A DNA stretch of 64,000 nucleotides from Desmodus rotundus (lineage: Eukaryota > Chordata > Mammalia > Chiroptera > Phyllostomidae), in NCBI RefSeq assembly GCF_022682495.2, contig NC_071388.1:84011073-84075072 (forward strand), written 5' to 3'. Under the pieces are notes generated by a model. That model was given only the letters and a program-made list of their open reading frames with translations. It did not search any database and was not told where the DNA came from. Of this stretch, positions 11,951 to 23,325 are shown piece by piece (within the stretch, counting starts at the first letter, position 1; each line of letters opens with the position of its first letter). The position numbers and the translations under genes were made by a program.

Positions 11951-12370
11951 CCGGCTAGCTCACCAGCTGTTGGTTCCCAGCCTGAACTGTGTGCACAGAG
12001 GACAAGGAGAGACCAAGGGAAAAGGCACGCACCACTGCAGATGGGTAGGTGACAGTTTCAGTAAGCCAGAGGAATTGAGTCCAAGGCTTGTGGTGGGCAT
12101 CAACAAGACAAATTCATCTCCCCCTGGCCCACTGGAACCTTAAAAGTTTCTACAAAGGCCTTAACTGAGTTCAATCATGTATACCATCCACATGGTCTCA
12201 ATAACGTTGCTGTCTCAAGGCTATGGCTTCAAACAGCTCTGGTTATGGGAACAGTAGGTGGAACACACATTCCAAGGATGGGGGGAGGGGGAGGAATCTC
12301 TAATTGCCCAGGTCCAGCTCTTGGATCAACCAGTGCTCATGTGTTTTCTATGAAGATCATTAATCCACCA
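11950..12370 (-). repeat. 5' LTR of the ERV-L-like element
   Basis: This LTR-like block carries the same ordered landmarks as 7140-7560 in direct orientation, including the 'attgcccag ... tcaaccag' end. It marks the 5' end of the minus-strand provirus. Ends approximate. Confidence 0.55.
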
Positions 12371-13555
12371 TGCCTGACCTTTATTTGACTGACCTTTATT
12401 TATATATTTAGTTGTTTGTTCTCTTTTTTCCTTTTATTCTTTTTTTAAACATGAAATCATCTCTCATCTGTAGATTATCTAGAGATGAATCATTTTTTTC
12501 ATTATACGAGGCTCTTAATTACCTCTTTCTTACTGACAACCCATTTATTCAGCATTTGAAGAGTGAAAGGATAATATAATTGATGAAACCATATATTACA
12601 ATTCTGAATTAGGCTTCCCAACTCTTTCATTAGCTGTGTGATTCTGAATTTCTTAACCTCTCCAAGTCTCAGCTTCTTCGATAAAATGGGGAAAATTAGA
12701 TTTATCTCACAGAGTCACCAAGAGCAGATATAATGGGATAATATACATTAAGTAGCACTGTGTACACTCAATACATTTTAACCATTGCCATTATTTGTTT
12801 TAAAATATTACTTATGCCTGAGCTCCTTTTAATTGTAGTAGACATTAAAAGTTAAATATGTCAACTCAATAAAGAAAATACATTTTCAAAATGATGTAAA
12901 TTATTATAGCTATGTAGTATTAACTTAAATCATTATTTCTTAGTACATTAATAGAAACTCGATACATTTTAGAATTACTGTTGTCATGATTTTAAGGATG
13001 ATCCAAGCCAAAGTCCCCTTTCTGTTAAAATAGCCACTCAAGAGCTGAACACAAGAAATTACACTGGAGGAAACAAATGGGCGACTATCATGGCTTTGGT
13101 AGAGGAGCACGAACACATTTAAACACAGATCTGATTTTGGCGTGTTTACAAACTAACAGCAAATAAATGTGATAATTTGTCTTTTAAATAATGTATAAGG
13201 ATTATCAATATGCAGCTCTAAAATATAACCACTGCATTTATTTTGAGAAACAGTGGTGAGCTGTGAATTCTCTCTCTGTAGTCTCAAAAAACTTTCCATG
13301 AATATGTTCCACTTCTTTGTTCTAAACCTGATTCTAAAGGTTATTTCAGACCCTCACAGTAGCAGCGAGTACTCAGAGCGGTCATACTCTAATCTGGGGC
13401 ACGCACAACATCACTAAAACACTAGAAGGTATTTTAGGCAGTACGTTTCTAAGAAGTTAAAAGTAAAATATTTTTTACTTTTACAAACTAGAAAATCAAT
13501 ACATAAGAACAGAGATTATATGCAAAATCACCTGAAAGAGACAAAAAAACTTGGA
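12371..13555. other. Intergenic DNA with one MIR
   Basis: A plus-strand MIR lies at about 12600-12790 ('ttagctgtgtgattctgaat', 'aacctctccaagtctcagc', 'cgataaaatggggaaaatt'). The rest is AT-rich with no recognised gene or repeat. Confidence 0.5.
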
Positions 13556-14476
13556 AAATATAGTATTATATTTATATACAGATATCTATAATATATTCAT
13601 AGTATATATGTATAAAATACAATGTTTACACACACATATATAGTATGTATTTATATATCTCATACAAAGATACTATATAATAAAGATGTTGTATACTACC
13701 AGTATATTATATGTAGTATCTATATAACGTAGAGTGTATGGACACATACATATACACATCTGTATATACTATACATAGAGATGATCCTCAACTTGTGGAA
13801 TTCTGTCTGGATAAACCCATCACCACTTGAAAATGTTTTAAATTGAAAAGGCATTTAATATACCTAACTACCAAACATCATAGGTTAGCCTAGCCTACCT
13901 TAAATGGGCTCAGAATACGTACACTAGACTGCAATTGAGCAATTACCTTGAGTTTTATCTCAAGAGTAATTGCTGCCTTCTCACCAGAAGCTGGAAATAT
14001 AGACGGGTTTTTAGTAGATATGTTGGGATGCAAAGACACAATATCCAAAAAATACTTGCAGCACAGTGCAGTGTAGAATATTGGTTGTCCACCCTCAGGG
14101 CCGTGTGGCTGACTGGGAGCTGTGGCTATCTGCCACTGCCCAGCACCCTGAGAAAGCACTGGGATACACCTCACTAACCCTGGAAAAATTCTAAGTGCAG
14201 TTTCTACTAAGTGCTTATCACTTTCACACCATTAGAAGGTCAAAAAATCGTAAGTTGAACCATAATTAGTCACTGACCATCAATATGTCTATATATAATA
14301 TATATACTACATATATACATGTATAGTGTATATATATACTATAGATACATGGTTTACTATGAGATTATCTATGTCTATGCATATGTACATATATGTCTAC
14401 ACAAATATGCATATACATACTTAATATACATGCATATATTCATATTTATATGTGTACTATATGTCTACTATAGATA
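13556..14476. repeat. TA-rich microsatellite array, interrupted
   Basis: Degenerate TATA/TACATA repeats occupy 13556-13780 and resume at 14284-14476. The interruption is a Tigger-like element, and the right edge abuts a mariner. Both transposon types insert at TA, so the array acted as a target. Confidence 0.8.
13781..14282. mobile_element. Tigger-like (Tc1/mariner superfamily) MITE
   Basis: The left end has 'gatgatcctcaacttgtgg' then 'taaacccatcacc'. The right end, reversed, has 'gatggtcagtgactaatta' and 'ggttcaacttacg', giving imperfect terminal inverted repeats. Internal text ('taggttagcctagcctacc', 'gactgggagctgtggctat') matches the style of Tigger-derived non-autonomous elements. No transposase frame is preserved. 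Confidence 0.6.
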
Positions 14477-15034
14477 CAAGGGGAGAACCCAAGAAAAAAA
14501 ATGAAATTATCTTCTGGAAGGAGGGCCCCTTGTAGTACAGGCTTCCCCCACTAGGTTAGTGTTCTAGGAACCCATCTGTACCAGTGTACCTGCTGGCACT
14601 GTTGTGAGAGGCTGTGTTCAGCTTCAGTGAATTTTTTCTGAAGACTCTTTCAACACATTTGCCCATTTCATGATGGTGATGACCAGCGCACCTGCCCACA
14701 CTGTGCTGAGTGTTCAGCGGTTTTTGACCAAAATGGCACGGCCAATCCTCTCTATTCACCAGATCTTGCCCTAAGCAACTTTTTTTTGTTTCCCTGGATG
14801 AAAAAAGTCCTCAAAGGGAAAAGTTTTGCCCATGTGGAAGAGGGAAAACAAAAAATCACAGAAGTACTAAAGGCATCAACATTGATGCGTTCAAAACTGT
14901 TGAGCAGTGGGAAAAATGTCTCAGGAGGTGCATTGCATCAAACGGAGAGTACTTTGAAGGTGACTGAAATTTCAATATGTAAGCATAAATACACAATTTT
15001 TTAATAAATCAATTCCAGTTTTTTGCCCCCCTCG
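14477..15034 (+). mobile_element. Internally deleted mariner, copy 1 (558 bp)
   Basis: It is flanked by TA at 14475-14476 and 15035-15036. Terminal inverted repeats are visible: CAAGGGGAGAACCCAAGAAA at the left and, reversed, CGAGGGGGGCAAAAAACTGG at the right. The body holds the C-terminal part of a mariner transposase with frameshifts. Its architecture is the same as that of the minus-strand copy at 53044-53592. Confidence 0.8.
14690..14970 (+). pseudogene. Mariner transposase C-terminal remnant
   Basis: Recognisable blocks are the histidine-aspartate strand region near 14670-14690, an SPDLA-like turn (ancestral catalytic YSPDLAP region, here 'attcaccagatcttgccct'), then NFFLFP-like and WMKKVLKGKSFAHVEE (14800-14840). 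After a frameshift comes a final EQWEKCLRRCI segment ending at a stop near 14963. The N-terminal DNA-binding half is missing. It is inactive. Confidence 0.75.
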
Positions 15035-15036
15035 TA

Positions 15037-15867
15037 TGTCATGTAACTTAAAAGACAGTATCATATTTAAGAAAGAAAGCATCACTCTAAAAAGAAGGTG
15101 ATCATTTCTTCAAGAAAATGAAAAATAGAAATTTATGAAACAATCATTGCCTGCACCCAAGAAAGCTAACTCGAGATTCCACTGAGAGGTAGGTAAACAA
15201 ATTTTGCACAACTCAATGTAGCAAGTTTAAAAGGTGATATGGCTACGCATGGAAATCATGTCTCTCTCCTGCCCCTGCTCTTTGACTTGGTAAACAGCAG
15301 TAAGTATGTTCTCAGCTCTTGTCCTCGGGGACGCAGGGTAGAATTATGCTTCCCAACTCACTTTGAACATAATCAGTGTTACTTCCAGATTAAAGTTTGA
15401 ATAGTCTGTGTGTGATTCACTATATTCCTTTTCGCAGACCTAGAAATCATTAAAACATGAGACTCATTTATTGTGAAACTACTTAAAAAAAACACCTTGA
15501 TTTTTAGGGCCCTCATTTTCATAGGCCTATTTCAAGGCTCTATATCCAATTCTGTATTTGTCCTTTTGTATTATATTTCTTTCTTAAAAAAAAAAACTAT
15601 ATGAGAATCCTAGAGATTCTTGCCTGGAAGTATATGACTTAGAGGCTGCATCAGCTTCATTGGCTGAGGCACTAAAATGAGATCACCTTTCTGACAAGGG
15701 TTGAACAAGTATGAGCAAGAAATAAATCTTTGTCATTCAGGACACTGAAATTATGAAGTTATTGTAGCAGCATAACCTACATTATCCCAACTGACACAAT
15801 TAACTAGGTAATTCCTACAGAGGAGGAATGGGCTAGCCAGATCAAAGTAAACATGTAGTTGCTCTTG
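15037..15867. other. Intergenic DNA, nothing recognised
   Basis: This is AT-rich sequence with no gene or assignable repeat. Confidence 0.4.
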
Positions 15868-16200
15868 CCGTTAATTTTTTTCTTTTTTTTAATCATTTTT
15901 TATTGTTCAAATAGTTGTCTCCATTTTCCTCCCACCACTTTCCCCATCCCTCCCACCCCCACTTCCCATTCTCAATCCTACCCCCCTTTGGCTTTGTCTT
16001 GCACGTCCTTGATGACCCTTCCCACTCTTTCCCCCATAATTTCCCTTCCCCTCCTCTCTGTCAGTTTGCTCTTTATTTCCATGTCTCTGGTTATGTTTTG
16101 CTTGCTTGTTTGTTTTGTTGATTAGGTTCCACTTATAGGTGAGATCATATGGTATTTCTTTCACCACCTGTCCTTCACTTAGGATAATGTTCTCCAATAA
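15868..16200 (-). mobile_element. 5'-truncated L1 tail (minus)
   Basis: On the plus strand it starts with a T-rich end, then a C-rich tract (15920-16060), then the reversed end of L1 ORF2 ('ccacttataggtgagatcat', 'ggtatttctttcaccacct'). It is the reversed 3' UTR plus a few ORF2 codons of an L1. It shares the same layout as 4385-4912. Confidence 0.75.
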
Positions 16201-16685
16201 CTTTTATATTATAAGTAAATTACCTAGAATTTTTATTTATAAATTGTTCCTAAACTTAAATAATTGAGTGAGTACATTGGCATCTAAGAGCCTAAGAATC
16301 AGGCAAAATCACGTTTGCAGCATGCAAAACCAGTACTTGGATCTTGGAGACTGCTCTAGATTAGCAATTAAAAGTTTATCTAGCTCCTGAATTTTGATAA
16401 AAATTCAAGCATGACCTGTCTTGCGTATCTCATAGATGATCATAAACCCGACTCTACCTCATCTTCTATCTGTATTTATCAGTTAAATATCTGCAATATG
16501 CCATCTATTTGCTTATTTTTTGTTGCATTGTATTAAATGGAACCAATGGGTGACAGTGAACTGAAATCCTAATCAGTCACTTACAAGTTGTGTAACTTTA
16601 ATCACTCCAGGCCTCTACTTTCTCACCGGAAAAAAAGAGACCGGAAATACATGTCACTTATAGTTTTCTGCTGAGACTTAAATGA
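16200..16685 (+). repeat. Unassigned DNA with a MIR
   Basis: A plus-strand MIR fragment lies at 16545-16690 ('gtcacttacaagttgtgtaac', 'ctgagacttaaatgagttaa'). The left part is unassigned. Confidence 0.5.
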
Positions 16686-16689
16686 GTTA

Positions 16690-16958
16690 ATCTTTTTTTA
16701 TTATTATTTATTTATTTATCCAGTTACAATTGTCTGCATTTCTCCCCATCCCTCCACCCCACCCCAGCCAGTCCCACCTCTCTCCCCCACTTCTACTCTC
16801 CCCACTTGATTTTGTCCTTGTGTCTTTTATAGTAGCTCCTATAGACCCCTCTCCCCACTGTCCCCTCCCCACTCCCCTCTGGCTATTGTTACAATGTTCT
16901 TAATTTCAATGTCTCTGGTTATATTTTGTTTGCTTTTTTCTTTTGTTTAACAGATACA
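16690..16958 (-). mobile_element. 5'-truncated L1 tail (minus), second
   Basis: It has the same structure as the tail at 15868: a T-rich end with TTATTTATTTATTTAT, a C-rich tract at 16740-16880, then 'tttcaatgtctctggttat'. It is an L1 3' UTR in reverse orientation, severely 5'-truncated. Confidence 0.7.
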
Positions 16959-17194
16959 AAATTAATAAAAGCTTTTGTAAAGATAGAGAACTAAAGACAG
17001 ACCACAATCATTTTCCAGCTTTCTAGTGCAAAGTGCCCACACTTAAGTTTTTACCATCTCATCTCTCGTGGCCACAAAGACGATCCCCAGATTATGATCT
17101 CTTTCTTGTGTTCACACCCTGTGTAGCTCTCTCTCACAAGATTAAGGCTGATCTGTTTGCCTACAGCTGTTGAAGACGTAACACTGCAGACCTT

Positions 17195-17570
17195 CTGAGG
17201 CTGCGTTACAAAGACATTACTGCCACCACCTTGTAATCTCTGAGATGGCTCGTGTGAGGAAAGCCAGCAGCCCTGTTAAGAGAACACTCAAGCAGCACTG
17301 GCAAGAGGCTGACAGAGGGAGAAAGAAGCCTCCTGCCAACATCAGGCGGCCACGTTCTAGCCGTGTGAGTGAGGGATACTGGGAGTGGGTCCTCCAAACT
17401 CAGTCAAGCCTCCATGTAGTCCCAGCCAACCTTTTCACTTAGCCTCATGAGGGACCCTGAGCCAGATTTGCTGAGCTGAGCCACTCTCAAATTATTGACC
17501 TAAAATATAGAGATAACATTTACTTTTACTAAGTGTTATGGTAACTTATTATATAGCAATAGGTTTTAGT
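17195..17570 (+). repeat. MLT1-type MaLR LTR (plus)
   Basis: It shows ordered landmarks of MLT1 LTRs: 'ctgggagtgggtcctccaa', 'cagtcaagcctccatgtag', 'cctcatgagggaccctgag', 'ccagatttgctgagctgagc', then 'taagtgttatggtaactta' and 'atatagcaatag' at the end. A 65-codon frame inside (17245-17442) is fortuitous. Confidence 0.75.
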
Positions 17571-19905
17571 TTGATTTTTTTCAAGTAATGAAACCATATC
17601 CAACTACTAATACAAACACTTAATATAATATAAACATACCATATACAACTATTAATATAAGGTAAAGTTATATTTACTTCATAATAATTCAACATACTGC
17701 TTTGTTGAGAACCATATTACTGCCTAGGCTCTATGGCTTTGTAACAAAGAACCCAAGGTATTAGCCCTTTTAGCAGTAAACATAAAATCATCTTTCTGTT
17801 TTCATTTCCTTCTTCCTGTCTCATTAGCCTCCTGTAGCTATTTCAAGCACAACATTTTAGGAAAGGATATCAGCCTGGACTTGGCATCTCTATCATACTG
17901 TTTCACTCCATAGCTTGCAAAATGGCTTTTTTTCCTTCGAAATGGAAAACTTCAGTAACAGAGCCCAGAAACCTCCTGCATGTCATCTACCATGCAGTTC
18001 TTTCAAGTTAAAAATTAAATGGGAGAGAATCAGGGGCTTTGACTGCTCCAAACTTCACTGCTGGTGCCAAGAGTTCCAAAGCCGTAACTGAGGAAAGTGC
18101 TTAGGGGACGTGATTGCTACGACTAGATCGTTCTCCTCGTACTAACCATTGATGGAGCGCCTTTATGTGCCAGGCACTGTGTTTGGTGATGGAGTCCCCG
18201 GCAATCGTATGGTTTTATTTTCCTTTCATTTATTTCTTGCAAAATGCAAAGAACAGGAGAAGGAAAGCAAATTTACTTTCAAATGTATATAAAGAAATGT
18301 AAAAAGGCATAAAATTTTTATAACATTTTATTTATGTGTTTGTTTTATAATACAGTTTCTCTGGGATTAGTGCAGGTAAACTGCTGCTATAGCCTGAATG
18401 TGTGATCACATGATGTCAATAGCTTGCAGTCGCAGTTAATGTGAAATAAAACCCTAATAGAGAATTGCCAATAAGATGAAGTTATTTATGACAAAAATGA
18501 AACAATCACCACTTTGTGGCCAATAAAAATACCAGCGAGGTGCTTACAATGGGGAACAACTGAAAACTGTGAAAGCAAACAGACCAGAAGTGCCTAAATG
18601 GACTTTCAAAGATATTTTTTCCTACCGAGTCTCCAGATGAGACTGATCTGTACCATTTGCCTTATAAGCAGATAAGAATTCATTCTGTTTATTTTTGTCA
18701 TACTTAGGAGTCTTCTGGAATTATCATTGGTAGAATTGATCAGCTTTAACATATATAAATTTATTGGAATTAACTCTAGAAATATTTAGGATCCTTTCCT
18801 GTCTGTACTGCAAATATTTGTGTGTATGTGTGTACATGAGTGTGTGTGTGTGTATATATATGAAATCTTAATCTGATGCACGTAGTTTATTAAGGAAATT
18901 ATTTTGAGGATGATCAGTTATTCCAAAGAAACCCTATTAATTTTCTGTTCTAGTCATCTCAGAAAGATATTGTTGACGTTATTTGAACTACCCAAGCCTA
19001 ACACTCCAATGCACATTGCCAGAACCGTGAAATTGCTGGTCAGACAGATGACACACAGTAGTGATACCCAAAATAATGAGCAAACTGAATGGCACTGGCA
19101 TCAACCACTCAGAATTGACCTTGGCCGAAGTACTCGAGCAGGGTTCCAAACCTCTCGTGACACCAGGAGTTAACCTAGAATAGGGGCAGGAGCACCTGGA
19201 AAGTTGGGGGAACCATGTTTAACAGAATTAGGTCAGAGGCTATCGGGAACAGGCACAGAATCATTGGAATATTTTAATAACTGATATGACTTTACTGTAT
19301 ATGAGTGAAGTCAACATGGTTTGACAGGATGAAAAGGAATCTTTAAAATTACTCCAAAGATAGTATCATTGCCTAAACAGCGTATGGAACTCCTTTTGGC
19401 TTCAGAGCTGGTTTACAAGACTGCACAAGTAAACATCTCAGTTTTTTGACTAAAAATGGTATTACACAACTTATTCACTCTTATTATTCACCATACTTAG
19501 TTTTGTGTGGCTTTTAGCTATTTCCAAAATTCAGACTCGAATTCCAAAGACAAACATATATTCATTATTTATTTTAGTGCTTAAGACAGCCTCTGAAGCA
19601 ACTCCAAGTGAGGAAAAGAAAACTCAAGAGCACTAAGTTTGGATTGGATATGATTACAGTACTAGAAGCTTACATACAGTGATCCCATTTAATTTTACAT
19701 TATTTTATTTTACATCCTTGTTCCCTTGGGATTCTGACCTCCGGACATAAGCAAAAATTTCAGAACAAAACTTTACAATACTCTGGACAAAGTGACTTTC
19801 TCTTGTATGATGTTCTACCTCCTAATTATAACTTAGGACTGTAATTAGTAGATTAATGGATAATAACATATTGAAAGAAACAGGAGAAAGTTTCCAAATA
19901 TCTTA
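17571..19905. other. Intergenic DNA, mostly unassigned
   Basis: There is a short L2/MIR-like piece at 18150-18200 ('ctttatgtgccaggcactgt') and a TG microsatellite at 18817-18862. No gene is seen. A GTG- or ATG-initiated frame of 89 codons at 18904 has no recognisable domain. Confidence 0.45.
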
Positions 19906-19909
19906 AAAT

Positions 19910-20330
19910 ATAAGGAAGCTAAGATTTATTGAGTGTCCATTACATGCCAGGGTTATTATATGTTAGAACCAGTTTGTACACATATGTAACACATTTAAAA
20001 AGACTATATTTGGCCAGACATTATGTTACATTACAACATCTCTTGGTATTAGCCAATTGCTAACTGAGAAAGAAATGTTTTTGTCCTTGAATTTTTTAAC
20101 TTAACATTTTTAAGCATCTACTATGTAACAGGCATGTGTGCAATTATTACACATTATATTGTTTAACCCCCACAATAATGTTATAAAATAAATGTTATTA
20201 AAATTCCAATTTTAAGATGAAGAAATGGAGACTCAGTGATGTCAAGATTGTCTATGGTTACAGGGCAGAGCCAGGATTTGAACACAAGCATCCTGATTCT
20301 AGAACCGTGTCTGCCTCATTACACTGCATT
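19910..20330 (-). repeat. Two MIR fragments (minus)
   Basis: Reverse-oriented MIR text occurs at 19920-20000 ('gagtgtccattacatgccag') and more completely at 20100-20330 ('gcatctactatgtaacaggc', 'agatgaagaaatggagactc', 'cagagccaggatttgaacac'). These are ancient. Confidence 0.65.
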
Positions 20331-20865
20331 GAAGGTATTGGTGGGAACGCTGACATCGACCTGCTACTTCATAAAATCCAAATTGTGCTTACATGCGTAG
20401 TACAAAAGTGTGCTCTCTGCTGTATAATTTGCATACAGGTGGGCACAGAAAGAGCTGACCCACCCAGAAGACAAAACAGAGAAAGAAGGAGCTGCATTAT
20501 GTGATAGAAGGAGCGCTCATTCCCATCTCCGAAGTGTCTGCCCTGAAGTGTGGCCCTGGACTAGCCAAAACTCCCCCTGCAAACCCAACCTCTCGGTAGA
20601 AAATAATCATGTTGTCTTCACACATATTGCAAACTACACATCACAAATAATTTGTTATTGTCAAAGTACAGAATTTTTAAATTTGTTTTTTCAGGAAGGA
20701 TTTTGTTGTTCGACATATGCACACAGAAAAGAAGAAAGACATGTATTCACAATACAGTTAAGAAATAGAGTAAAGCCAGAATGACTGAGTGCTTTTACCC
20801 AATCTCGGTTATTTCTTTCTGTATGAAAGACAGCTATACATTGTTCTAGCTTTTGAGATTTTATT
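20330..20865. other. Intergenic DNA, nothing recognised
   Basis: No gene or assignable repeat. The open frames here are short and unrelated to any family I know. Confidence 0.35.
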
Positions 20866-20869
20866 CTTT

Positions 20870-22340
20870 TCTTTTTCTTATGTTTTACCATCCATCCCTA
20901 AACATCACATTTTCTCTTTTTTATAAGCATTATGCAAATGAAATGATACTGTGTGTATTCTGTCACTTGTTTACTTTGTAGCATTGCTGTGACATTTGTC
21001 TATATTTACGTGTAGCCTAAGTTTATTTTCATGAATATATAGTATTCCATTTCATGGCTCAATTCGTTTATTCCGTCTATATTAATGTATAATTAAATAA
21101 CATGCAGATGTTTTTGTCATTAAAACAATGTTGCCATGAATATTCCGGTACCATGTCTCCTGGTGGACAGTTAGAAACGGGTCTCTAGGGTACAGGGGGA
21201 GAATCGCCTGTCTTAGGTGTGACAGAGAGTGCTCCTTACTGCCCATTCACTTTTTACCCTGTAGAAATAGAAGATTGAGTAAGACATTTCCCAACCTTCT
21301 TACAGCCGTTTGTGGCCATGTGACTAAGTCCTTGCCAATGGAGTTTAAATGAAAAGGAAGTAAGAAACTTCCTGGTCTAGACCTTAAAAAATTGGATGTG
21401 TACGCCTCTATGCTCTTGTTTTCCTTCCCACACTCTGGAACATTAATGTGCCTGCAACCTGTCTTATAGACTGTGCAAACATGGACAATGATCTAAAACA
21501 GAGCCAACTAACGATAGAGAAGAATGACTGTGGAAGAGGGAATCCCTAAAACTGGACCATTCACTTGGGACTGATTTATGAGAGGCAAATACCACTAGGA
21601 TTTGATTGTACAGCATCCTGGCCTCTGTACTGTGTAATGTATAGCATATGCGCATGTTTGACTAAGTTGTGCCAAACTGTTTTCCAAACCACGTATCAAT
21701 TGGCACTCTCACCAGTAAAGCAAAAGAGTTCCCGTTGCTCTAACTCCTCCCACATTTGATACTGCCAGTCATTTTAACTTCACAGCTTTGTTGGGTATCG
21801 GGTGCTAGCTCATTGAATTTTAAGTTCCATTTTCTGATTACTATTGCTAATTTTTTCATGTTTTTTTCAATCAGGTTTCTTCTGTGAAGTACATACTTAA
21901 GTCTTTTGCCAATTTCTCTATGGATTGCCTTTATTTTAACCTTCACCCAAGGACATTTTTCTTTATTTTTAGAGAGAGAGGAAGGGTGAAGGGAAGGGAG
22001 AGAGAGAAACATTGATGGGAGAGAGAAGCAGCCTCCCATATACATGCGGACAGGCGATCACATGTACCTGATCTGGGAATCAAACCCACAACCTTAGTGA
22101 TTGTTGTTTTCTTAACAATTTGTAAGAATTCTTTATCATTTGGGAACATACTAGTGCTTTGTCAAATATATGTGTTGCAAATATCTTTCATTTTATATGT
22201 TTTTTGTTTTAATGAAGTCTAATATGTCAGCTTTCATTATTTCTCCTTTCTTTCTTTCCTTTCTTTTTTCTTTCTACATTGTGTGTGAAATTCCTTTCTG
22301 CCCTAATATCATGAAGATATTAACTTATATAACCTAGGCT
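20870..22340 (-). mobile_element. Old L1M-type 3' end (minus), interrupted
   Basis: The sequence at 20940-21200 ('gaatatatagtattccattt', 'gttgccatgaatattccgg') and at 21650-21960 ('ccaaactgttttccaaacca', 'ggcactctcaccagtaaag', 'aagtcttttgccaatttctc') reads as the reversed 3' end of an ancient L1. The middle (about 21200-21560) holds an unassigned insertion with 'tggccatgtgactaagtcct' text. A VES SINE interrupts it at 21955. Confidence 0.6.
21955..22095 (-). mobile_element. VES-type SINE, partial (minus)
   Basis: It reads, reversed, as a SINE with the B box (GGGAATCAAACCC at 22075-22087 on the plus strand) and a purine-rich GA segment (21970-22030), the complement of the CT-rich body. The tRNA-like 5' end is missing. 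Confidence 0.7.
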
Positions 22341-23080
22341 ATTATTTTTCACATTTAGTTCTTTGTTTTACTCACTCAAGTTCTGATATGCTCTTTTGCA
22401 CAGAACAGTAAAGTGTGGAGTTAAACTGGCAGATGGAAATTTCAAATACAATTATGACTGTGCCTATGGGAATTTGTATTTCATGTAAATACCATCATTT
22501 GTGTGTATTGAGAAGGAAAAAATGTTTGGAAACAACAGATTGAAAGCATTTTCTACAAAAGTTCCTTTAGGTGTGACTTAATAAATATAAATGTTAACCC
22601 CTGCTGTTAGACACACTCTTAGCATGTACACATGTACAAAACAATCTGGACCTGGTTTATCAGTGTTTCATGTGTAAAAGGCCTGGAATTCCTACTCTGT
22701 TTCCAAGTTGTGGTTGACAAACTAGATATGCCTCCAACTGTGTGACATGGTTGCCAAGAAATTTAATGAGATCTCAACTTCTATTTAGAATGTCCAGATC
22801 ATGGGAGATAATATCTCCACTGTAATTTGAACTAGTTAGACAAACATTCAGCCACTGCATTGCATCGTTTTTCTCGTGCATCTTTTGAAGAGGCACATTG
22901 GTAAACTAAATGTCACCGTGAGGAGAACAGTTAGTTGGCGATGGGGTGAGAAACCACTACAGATGAACAACAGTTGAAAGAATTGGAAAATGTTAACTTA
23001 AATGGGGAAAATATAGATGAGCTATAGTAATTGTGTTTAGAAATTTTAAATGCGTGCTTATAAAAGACAGGGCACATGTC
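22341..23080. other. Intergenic DNA, nothing recognised
   Basis: No gene or assignable repeat seen. Confidence 0.35.
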
Positions 23081-23084
23081 TTGG

Positions 23085-23325
23085 TTAGCTCGGGTACTGT
23101 AAGAAAATAGCACAGGCTGAGCAGCTTTAACAACAGACAGCTCTCTTGTCTTTTCCTCCCCTTTTGGGGGCACTCATCCCATCATGAGAGCGCTACTCAT
23201 TACCTCATCTAAATTTAAGTGCCTTCCCAAAGCCCCATCTTCAAATACTGTCACACTGAGGAGTAGTGTTTCAACATATGAATTTGTAGGGGACACAAAT
23301 CTTCAGTTCGTAACAGAGCCTATGT
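23085..23325 (-). repeat. MST/MLT-type MaLR LTR fragment
   Basis: Landmarks are 'ctgtaagaaaatagcacagg', 'gggggcactcatcccatcat', 'ctcatctaaatttaagtgcc' and 'gtttcaacatatgaatttgt'. They follow the order of MaLR LTRs in reverse orientation. Confidence 0.6.

Larger units (their letters stand above)
7140..12370 (-). mobile_element. Decayed ERV-L-like provirus
   Basis: This is an old endogenous retrovirus on the minus strand. LTR-like sequence at about 7140-7560 and at about 11950-12370 shares an ordered series of blocks in the same orientation. Examples are 'ataaaggcctt' with 'acaaaggcctt', 'gatctcaatat' with 'ggtctcaataa', and 'gattgcccagatggagctc' with 'aattgcccaggtccagctc'. Between them, read on the minus strand, come gag-like, protease/RT, RNase H and integrase remnants, all with stops and frameshifts. 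The gene set and integrase style point to the ERV-L class; no envelope-like frame is seen. Internal length of about 4.4 kb suggests deletions. The provirus is non-functional. Confidence 0.7.

Noticed and set aside
13556..14476. CRISPR-like or satellite array
   Set aside because: It is a degenerate TA microsatellite interrupted by a transposon, without regular spacers.
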